Shown: positions 5,396 to 9,693 of the stretch, one piece after another
Position numbering within the stretch: position 1 is the stretch's first letter
Layout of the letters: each line of letters begins with the position of its first letter
DNA from: Microcaldota archaeon
GTDB taxonomy: Archaea > Iainarchaeota > Iainarchaeia > Iainarchaeales > JAGVWC01
Reading direction: 5' to 3'
Assembly: GCA_018813975.1 (NCBI GenBank)
Contig: JAHJAQ010000128.1
Location: forward strand, 1-9,693
Length of the DNA: 9,693 nucleotides
Position numbers and translations under genes: made by a program
Notes under the pieces: generated by a model
What the model was told of the DNA's origin: nothing
Databases searched by the model: none
The model's input: the letters and a program-made list of their open reading frames with translations, nothing else

Positions 5396-6840
5396 ATTCC
5401 AACAAAACCGTGTTTTTTTTCGCTTTACTATTCTTTTTTCTAGTTCCAACCACCCTTGCAATCAGCGCAGAAAACGTTTCATGCACGACTTATTTTACAG
5501 GAATTGGCTGTCCATACTGTGCACAAGCAGACCCTTTTCTACTTGAAACCGCTTTACAAGAAAACCCCGAACTTGTAATCATTGAGTATGAAGTATACCA
5601 ACAATCCGAAAATGCTCAGCTAATGCTAGAATATAACACCCAATACGCTTCTGGAACCGGAATTCCCGTTCTTATCGTTGGAATAAACGATTTTTTTGTT
5701 GGACCCCCCGATATTACACAAAATATTCAAAGTATTGTTGAAAAAGAAAACAATCCGTGCCCACTTCAAAATGGCACGGAAAACTTTGAAATCATTGATT
5801 TAACTTCTTTGCCAAAAAGTCCAAAGATTTGGAGAAACGATAGGATATTATTTCCCACAACCAAAAATGGGAATAATGAAACCCTAAAAGAACTAGTATT
5901 ATCTGACAATATTTTAGAAACCTTAGCACAAACAGTGCATACCAAAACAACTGCCCAACCCGTATTATACTCTGGTGGAAGTGTTCAATTCGAAAACGCC
6001 GTTATAGTGGATGGGTGGATTTTTCAATGGAACGGAGACCCTCTCCCTCCAAATGGAGAAACTCCCCCAAATGGAAATAATGGTTCAGATACTAACAACG
6101 GAACTATCCCCCCCATCGACCCTAATGAAAATAATACACCAACAGAAGGATTAACGCTTGCCAAACTAGTTTCATTGGCTGCGGTTGATGCCGTAAATCC
6201 TTGTGCACTAGCGGTTCTAACTTTAATACTAATCGCCATTTTAACCCATAATCCAAAAAACAAGCACAAAGTATTGTTCGCAGGACTTTCATTTACAATT
6301 GCTGTTTTCGTAATGTATCTTTTTTATGGACTAGTAATTATCAAGTTTTTTCAAATAATACAAGCACTAACCAGTATTCGATTATTGTTATATACTTTAC
6401 TTGGATTTGTTGCAATCATTTTAGGCCTTTTGAACATCAAAGATTTTTTTAGGTACAAGCCGGGAAGCATTGGAACCGAAATGCCAATGTTCCTTCGCCC
6501 ACACGTTCAAAAAATTATTTCTGGCGTTACCAGTCCTCGCGGCGCATTCATTGTAGGATTATTTGTAACAGTCTTCTTGTTACCTTGTACGATTGGACCC
6601 TATGTAATTGCCGGCGGAATCTTATCCACCATGGAACTAATCCAAACCATTCCGCCCTTGTTATTGTATAATTTTATTTTTGTGTTGCCCATGCTAGCCA
6701 TAACCATTATTATTTACCAAGGCATTGCACATGTAGAGGATGTTTCAACCTGGAAAGACCAAAACATTCGCCACCTACACCTGATTGCTGGAATCATCAT
6801 GGTATTGCTTGGAATTGCCATGATACTTGGCTGGTTGTAA
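5392..6840 (+). CDS. Thioredoxin-CcdA fusion, membrane thiol-disulfide relay protein
   Basis: The 482-aa protein begins with a signal peptide or anchor (about 4-23). A thioredoxin-like domain (about 28-125) follows with active site GIGCPYC (Cys40, Cys43) and the cis-Pro motif GIPVLI (Pro92). A middle region of unclear fold leads to a Pro/Asn/Gly-rich linker (217-250) typical of extracellular archaeal spacers. From about 255 to 482 is a CcdA/DsbD transmembrane domain of about six helices with both key cysteines, DAVNPCALAV (Cys271) and FLLPCTIGPY (Cys399). CcdA-type proteins carry electrons from cytoplasmic thioredoxin across the membrane; the attached domain is probably the outside acceptor. 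Having both in one chain resembles bacterial DsbD in principle, with the domain order Trx then CcdA. The start overlaps the DUF134 stop as ATGA, indicating coupling. Substrates are unknown. Confidence 0.9.
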   Translation: MNSNKTVFFFALLFFFLVPTTLAISAENVSCTTYFTGIGCPYCAQADPFLLETALQENPELVIIEYEVYQQSENAQLMLEYNTQYASGTGIPVLIVGINDFFVGPPDITQNIQSIVEKENNPCPLQNGTENFEIIDLTSLPKSPKIWRNDRILFPTTKNGNNETLKELVLSDNILETLAQTVHTKTTAQPVLYSGGSVQFENAVIVDGWIFQWNGDPLPPNGETPPNGNNGSDTNNGTIPPIDPNENNTPTEGLTLAKLVSLAAVDAVNPCALAVLTLILIAILTHNPKNKHKVLFAGLSFTIAVFVMYLFYGLVIIKFFQIIQALTSIRLLLYTLLGFVAIILGLLNIKDFFRYKPGSIGTEMPMFLRPHVQKIISGVTSPRGAFIVGLFVTVFLLPCTIGPYVIAGGILSTMELIQTIPPLLLYNFIFVLPMLAITIIIYQGIAHVEDVSTWKDQNIRHLHLIAGIIMVLLGIAMILGWL

Positions 6841-7081
6841 AAACACTCTTAAAAACCTGGACAACAAGAACAATAGTATAGTTCACACCAATTCCTCAAA
6901 ACCAGCTCGCGGTCGCTTTCGAGGAATTGCAAGAAGGGCTTGGAATAGAATTGGGCAGGCGGTTAAAAGACCCAAACCATCAATTCCAAGCGCAGAAGAA
7001 CTGAGAGGATATGCCCGCGGAACGCCATTAGCTCGAATTCCTCCTGAAAAAATATATGCGGTATTGGGGGAAAAAAAATAG
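6827..7081 (+). CDS. Small basic protein, probably the 5' part of a split gene
   Basis: The open frame overlaps the last 14 nt of the ccdA gene from a TTG start, and no ATG or GTG is available, so the true start is uncertain; a TATA-like CTTAAAAAC at 6848-6856 could also drive it. From about residue 24 the product reads as real protein: Arg-rich SKPARGRFRGIARRAWNRIG, then PKPSIPSAEELRGYARG and ARIPPEKIYAVLGEKK. It stops at TAG right after a GGGGG-AAAAAAAA run. Removing one base of that run would join it smoothly with the frame at 7056-7211 to give VLGEKNRKLRIAVL..., about 130 aa in all. Either the gene is genuinely frameshifted, or the homopolymer length is wrong, or the shift is programmed. 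Family not recognised. Confidence 0.45.
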   Translation: MAGCKNTLKNLDNKNNSIVHTNSSKPARGRFRGIARRAWNRIGQAVKRPKPSIPSAEELRGYARGTPLARIPPEKIYAVLGEKK

Positions 7082-7211
7082 AAAATTACGAATAGCAGTT
7101 TTAACTGCACTTAGCAGAGGCGTTGGCGGTCAACACCAAACAGGAACCATTGAACCAAGCATACTCGCGGAACTAGAATTACTCGCCCAACAAATCGAAA
7201 GAAAAAGATGA
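7056..7211 (+). CDS. 51-aa ORF, probably the 3' part of the split gene
   Basis: An ATG at 7056 opens a 51-aa frame overlapping the previous ORF by 26 nt in another frame. Its body (RKLRIAVLTALSRGVGGQ, then TIEPSILAELELLAQQIERKR) has a protein-like composition and a probable amphipathic C-terminal helix. There is no Shine-Dalgarno site before the ATG; the upstream sequence even resembles its complement. The coding signal is more likely the tail of the 6827 gene, reached by one base change in the G5A8 run at 7066-7078. The frame ends 11 nt from the convergent zinc-ribbon gene, the close packing expected of a true gene end in this genome. Confidence 0.4.
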   Translation: MRYWGKKNRKLRIAVLTALSRGVGGQHQTGTIEPSILAELELLAQQIERKR

Positions 7212-7222
7212 TTTGGCAAAAA

Positions 7223-7420
7223 CTATTTTGTTTTTTGTTGTTCAAACCGTTTTTCTACTTCTTTTCTTGTTTTTTCATTTCCCTCAATTACAATGCCCTC
7301 ATAGCCACAATTTTTACGAGATTTTTCTTGAAACAAGGAACCATGAATCTTGGCAGGAGTAACAACCATTTTCAAAGCAGTACTCCCACAATTTGGACAA
7401 AACTGTTCTACTTTTTCCAT
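7223..7420 (-). CDS. Small zinc-ribbon protein with one ligand missing
   Basis: The 65-aa protein begins MEKVEQFCPNCGSTALKMV, a standard first zinc knuckle (Cys8, Cys11), and continues to KSRKNCGYEGIVIEGNE, the standard second knuckle of DPANN/archaeal ribbons, except that the expected first Cys of CxxC is Arg35. Its codon is CGT, one transition from TGT. Only Cys38 remains of the second pair; His26 might substitute. The C-terminus (NEKTRKEVEKRFEQQKTK) is a charged helix. No good Shine-Dalgarno site precedes the ATG, so a leaderless message is likely. The neighbours are convergent on the left and divergent on the right, giving no operon context. Possible translation or transcription accessory; function unknown. 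Confidence 0.7.
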   Translation of the reverse strand: MEKVEQFCPNCGSTALKMVVTPAKIHGSLFQEKSRKNCGYEGIVIEGNEKTRKEVEKRFEQQKTK

Positions 7421-7485
7421 TCAAAAAACCAGCCTAAAATAATGACCCAGAAAAATTGAATCTAATAGTGTTATCTCACGCAAGG

Positions 7486-7492
7486 CTTTTAT
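7486..7492 (+). promoter_or_regulatory. TATA-like box giving a leaderless transcript
   Basis: TTTTATT within GGCTTTTATTC lies about 27 bp before the ATG at 7517, and there is no Shine-Dalgarno site in between, so transcription probably starts at or within 2 nt of the start codon. Confidence 0.45.
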
Positions 7493-7516
7493 TCATTAAG
7501 ATAGCAATATAAAAAC

Positions 7517-8590
7517 ATGAAAAAAGCATTTTTTGTGATTGCCTTTCTTAGCCTTATTTTTTTAATTGGATGTACTACTCCTTCAGACGAAGAAAAAACT
7601 AAGATTGGGGTTATTGTGCCGCTTAGCGGGCCATTGGCGGAATATGGTGTTGCTATGCAAAATGGTCTTGTTTTGGCAAAAGAAAATTTGGGCGCAGAAG
7701 CAAGTGGGTTTGAGCTTATTTTTGAGGATAGTCAGTACGATCCAAAAATTGCGGTATTAGCGTATACCAAACTTTCCCAAGTGGATGAAGTTGATTTTGT
7801 TGTTGTTTTTGGTTCGCCAACTTCCGAAGCAATTGCACCAATAGTTGATTCTCAGAGGGTGCCAATGGTTAGTACGGCAATTGCAACAGAGATTCCAAAG
7901 GAAAGCCCATTTATTGTTAGAGGACTTGATAGACCAGAAGCATACACCGTAAAAACACTCGAGTATTTGCGAGAACAAAATATTTCTCGCATTGGAATGG
8001 TAAAAGCAGAAAACTCATATATACAATATTTGTATGATTCCTTGCTAGAAAGCAAATTGCCAGAAGAAAAAATTGTTTTGATTGACAACTACACCCTAGG
8101 GGACAATGACTTTAGAGCATCTCTATTAAAAATTAAAGAAAGCGATGTTGAGGCAATAGGAGTCTTTTTAGGTTCTGGTCAAATCAGCTTGTTTTATAAG
8201 CAAGCAACCGAATTAGGCGTTAATTTGCCAACCTTTGGAACAGACTTTTTTGAAAGTCAAACAGAAATAGACAATGCAGACGGAGCAATGGAAGAAGCAA
8301 TTTATGCCAACAACGAAGTTGATGCGGATTTCAAAGAGAGCTATAGAAACAGATTTGGAAATGAAAGCCAAATTGTTTATGCCGGATACTCTTATGACCT
8401 CTTTAGAATAATGGTCAAAAAAGGCAACTTTGAGAGCCCGGAAAAATTTATGGAATCACTCAAAAACGTAAAAGATTTTGAAGGGATTCTAGGACCCACC
8501 AGCTATACAGAAAAAGAAGGAGACCGATATTTCCAAAAACCAGTTTACATGAAAAAAATAGAAAACAACGAGATAACAACAATCACATAA
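7517..8590 (+). CDS. ABC-type solute-binding lipoprotein (branched-chain amino acid type)
   Basis: The 357-aa protein has a lipoprotein signal peptide ending in LIGC (lipobox Cys19), so it should be anchored outside the membrane. The mature part follows the type I periplasmic-binding fold of the LivJ/Peripla_BP_6 group: KIGVIVPLSGPLAEYGVAMQNG (28-49), FEDSQYDPKIAVLAYTKL, VVVFGSPTSEAIAPIVD and VPMVSTAIATEIP in lobe 1, then RIGMVKAENSY, NDFRASLLKIKES, AGYSYDLFRIM and the FEGILGPTSYTEKEGDR loop near the end. Members bind branched-chain amino acids, amides, urea or aromatic compounds; the ligand cannot be read from the sequence. No permease or ATPase gene is nearby, so it is an orphan here. By eye its codons are richer in T and G than those of its neighbours, which lean to A and C, a possible sign of transfer. 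Confidence 0.9.
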   Translation: MKKAFFVIAFLSLIFLIGCTTPSDEEKTKIGVIVPLSGPLAEYGVAMQNGLVLAKENLGAEASGFELIFEDSQYDPKIAVLAYTKLSQVDEVDFVVVFGSPTSEAIAPIVDSQRVPMVSTAIATEIPKESPFIVRGLDRPEAYTVKTLEYLREQNISRIGMVKAENSYIQYLYDSLLESKLPEEKIVLIDNYTLGDNDFRASLLKIKESDVEAIGVFLGSGQISLFYKQATELGVNLPTFGTDFFESQTEIDNADGAMEEAIYANNEVDADFKESYRNRFGNESQIVYAGYSYDLFRIMVKKGNFESPEKFMESLKNVKDFEGILGPTSYTEKEGDRYFQKPVYMKKIENNEITTIT

Positions 8591-8592
8591 TA

Positions 8593-8831
8593 TTAGTGAT
8601 AAACCAATTTTTGACGGCTAGGAAAAACCGCATCTTCTGCCAAGGGAATCTTTTCAAGCATTTGCAAGACCCCTTGTTTTCCGCCAAAAGCCTCCAAGCA
8701 TTTTAAACAAACCCATCGGCGCTGGCTTGACCTAAAAACAATTTTTTAAAGCTCCTTAAAGAAGAAATAAGACCGACGAATGCGAAAAAAAACCCAACAA
8801 GAAATTCAGCAGGCGGCAAACCCTTTTTCAC
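8593..8831 (-). pseudogene. Small membrane/CxxC gene split at an A6 run
   Basis: The minus strand opens with GTG at 8831: KKGLPPAEFLVGFFFAFVGL is a clear membrane segment, followed by ISSLRSFKK. In that frame it soon stops at 8703-8705 (42 aa). The frame one base back stays open from the AAAAAA run (about 8744) to TAA at 8593-8595 and encodes a sensible tail: QRRWVCLKCLEAFGGKQG, then VLQMLEKIPLAED and PSRQKLVYH. Adding one A joins both parts into about 79 aa, a single-helix protein with a CLKC pair. The tail has no start codon of its own before its internal Met, and it ends 2 nt from the convergent 8590 stop, as genes in this genome do. So it is either a recent frameshift, a length error in the homopolymer, or a programmed -1 shift. 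Family not recognised. Confidence 0.45.
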
Positions 8832-8844
8832 TTTTAAACAAATA

Positions 8845-8876
8845 CCCTCTACTTTCTCATTTCGCCATGTAGAGGG
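8845..8876. repeat. 8-bp inverted repeat upstream of the fic promoter
   Basis: CCCTCTAC (8845-8852) pairs perfectly with GTAGAGGG (8869-8876) across a 16-nt loop. It lies between the split small gene and the TATA box of the Fic gene. It may be an operator half-site pair or a leader hairpin of the minus-strand transcript. Confidence 0.4.
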
Positions 8877-8881
8877 CAAGG

Positions 8882-8887
8882 TTTAAA
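8882..8887 (+). promoter_or_regulatory. TATA box of the Fic gene, possibly bidirectional
   Basis: TTTAAA centred about 27 bp before the ATG at 8912 predicts a leaderless Fic mRNA, and no Shine-Dalgarno site is present. The hexamer is symmetric, so it could also fire leftward with initiation near 8858 into the small minus-strand gene. Confidence 0.55.
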
Positions 8888-8911
8888 TTATGATTCGTCC
8901 CTATTTATCGT

Positions 8912-9693
8912 ATGGTTTATATTTACAAGAAGAGAGTGGGAACCAAAACGTATTACTATTTGCGGGCCTCAGAGAGGAAAGGCGCTAAAACAGTAGCCAA
9001 AGACATTGCCTACTTGGGTTCTTCGCTAAAAGAAGTGAAACAAGCCCTGGAAAAATTACCAAAGCAACAAGCCAAAATCCGAAAATCATATCGAGTCATC
9101 CATAATTTTTTGGAATCCAATCGTTTTTTCGAAAAAGCCAAATCCTTAAAACTAAAGCATGATTTTTATTTGAAAGAAAAACTAGTTGAACTCGAAGCGT
9201 GTAAACTTCATTTTAATACTGATTTTAAAAGACTTGATTCATTGACACGCCAAGAGACTTGGAAGAATTTTATTGTCGAATTCTCGTTTAACACAACAGC
9301 CATTGAAGGAAATACCATTACGCTGGCCCAAGCCAGAAACCTTTTAGAAGAAGGCTTGACCCCAAAAAACAAGAGCCTCCGCGAAATCTATGACCTGCAA
9401 AATACTGAAAAAGTATTCACAAAAATGCAGGAATCAACTGAAGAGATAAGTCATAAATTCATTGCCAGAATTCACGCCGGATTAATGGAAAACATTGATT
9501 CCAGAATCGGTTATCGCCTACACGATGTGCGCGTCACAAAAACTCGCTTTAAGGCTACGCCGGCACCATACGTCAAAACAGACATGAACTTACTATTAAA
9601 ATGGTATTTCGAAAACAAAGACAAGCTCCACCCGTTAGTCTTGGCAACCATTTTTCATCACAAATTTGAAAAAATCCACCCATTCATGGACGG
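8912..9693 (+). CDS. Fic family protein (candidate AMP-transferase), 3' truncated by window end
   Basis: The frame opens at ATG 8912 and runs off the window after 260 full codons. The N-terminus MVYIYKKRVGTKTYYYLRASERKG...AKDIAYLGS (1-36) is a small basic beta unit common ahead of archaeal Fic domains. A helical stretch follows (40-105). Then comes the inhibitory-helix motif S/TxxxE(G/N) as TTAIEGNT (Thr128, Glu132, Gly133), so it resembles class II Fic proteins, where this Glu blocks ATP until relieved. The catalytic core shows HKFEKIHPFMDG at 250-261, the start of HPFxDGNGR with His256; the rest is beyond the window. Fic enzymes usually move AMP from ATP onto Ser, Thr or Tyr of a target. 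No separate antitoxin is visible next door, as expected for a self-inhibited form. The target is unknown. Confidence 0.92.
   Translation, partial: MVYIYKKRVGTKTYYYLRASERKGAKTVAKDIAYLGSSLKEVKQALEKLPKQQAKIRKSYRVIHNFLESNRFFEKAKSLKLKHDFYLKEKLVELEACKLHFNTDFKRLDSLTRQETWKNFIVEFSFNTTAIEGNTITLAQARNLLEEGLTPKNKSLREIYDLQNTEKVFTKMQESTEEISHKFIARIHAGLMENIDSRIGYRLHDVRVTKTRFKATPAPYVKTDMNLLLKWYFENKDKLHPLVLATIFHHKFEKIHPFMD

Noticed and set aside
3374..6483. The string GLLNIKD occurs in both the 109-aa membrane protein and the CcdA domain
   Set aside because: It is a short hydrophobic-to-charged helix end; the rest of the two proteins does not align, so this is chance.
8593..9693. Toxin-antitoxin module made of Fic and the small minus-strand gene
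   Set aside because: The Fic protein carries its own inhibitory motif and the small gene is split and on the other strand, so there is no support for a cognate antitoxin.

Overview
The window looks like a compact, AT-rich archaeal chromosome segment, most probably from a DPANN-type lineage. The supporting signs are many short genes packed tightly on both strands, archaeal TATA-like boxes about 26 bp before starts that are often leaderless (e.g. 3885-3890, 7486-7492, 8882-8887), strong archaeal Shine-Dalgarno sites at other genes, GatB-type tRNA-dependent amidation, a DUF134/DUF5320 pair, an archaeal two-HTH regulator paired with a small membrane protein, and several small zinc-ribbon proteins. 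The lineage is an inference; no rRNA or other strong taxonomic marker is present.

Layout. 1-1335 (+): the 3' part of gatB (its beginning lies outside the window), followed after 1 nt by a YjbQ/UPF0047 gene. 1336-1660: a gene-free stretch of about 325 nt with consecutive hairpins directly after yjbQ, a TATA-like box and a further hairpin block that may be a terminator or small RNA. 1661-2599 (+): a TTG-started four-helix membrane protein and a two-domain winged-HTH regulator, likely one operon. 2604-3703 (-): a predicted all-beta protein, a zinc-ribbon/coiled-coil protein, and separately a very hydrophobic 109-aa membrane protein; the two units are split by a hairpin and T-tract. 3914-4747 (+): a possible GNAT-like protein of unknown function on a leaderless promoter. 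4831-6840 (+): a tightly coupled operon DUF5320, DUF134, thioredoxin-CcdA fusion, with a perfect 16-bp palindrome at the predicted transcription start. 6827-7211 (+): a probable small gene split by a +1 frame change at a G5A8 run. 7223-7420 (-): a small zinc ribbon that lacks one expected cysteine. 7517-8590 (+): a lipoprotein solute-binding protein of the branched-chain amino-acid/ligand type, without its transporter. 8593-8831 (-): a small membrane/CxxC gene apparently split at an A6 run. 8912-9693 (+): a Fic-family gene cut by the window end.

How the genes work together. GatB is part of the amidotransferase that makes Gln-tRNA(Gln) and/or Asn-tRNA(Asn). The central operon couples a putative metal- or redox-linked DNA-binding protein (DUF134) and its small Gly/Arg/Cys partner (DUF5320) to a membrane thiol-disulfide relay (Trx-CcdA). 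The palindrome at its promoter suggests dedicated regulation, possibly autoregulation. The 1661-2599 pair looks like a membrane partner with a cognate regulator. Fic is a candidate AMP-transferase. The least explained parts are the operon/palindrome, the two homopolymer-split small genes, and the structured gap at 1336-1610.
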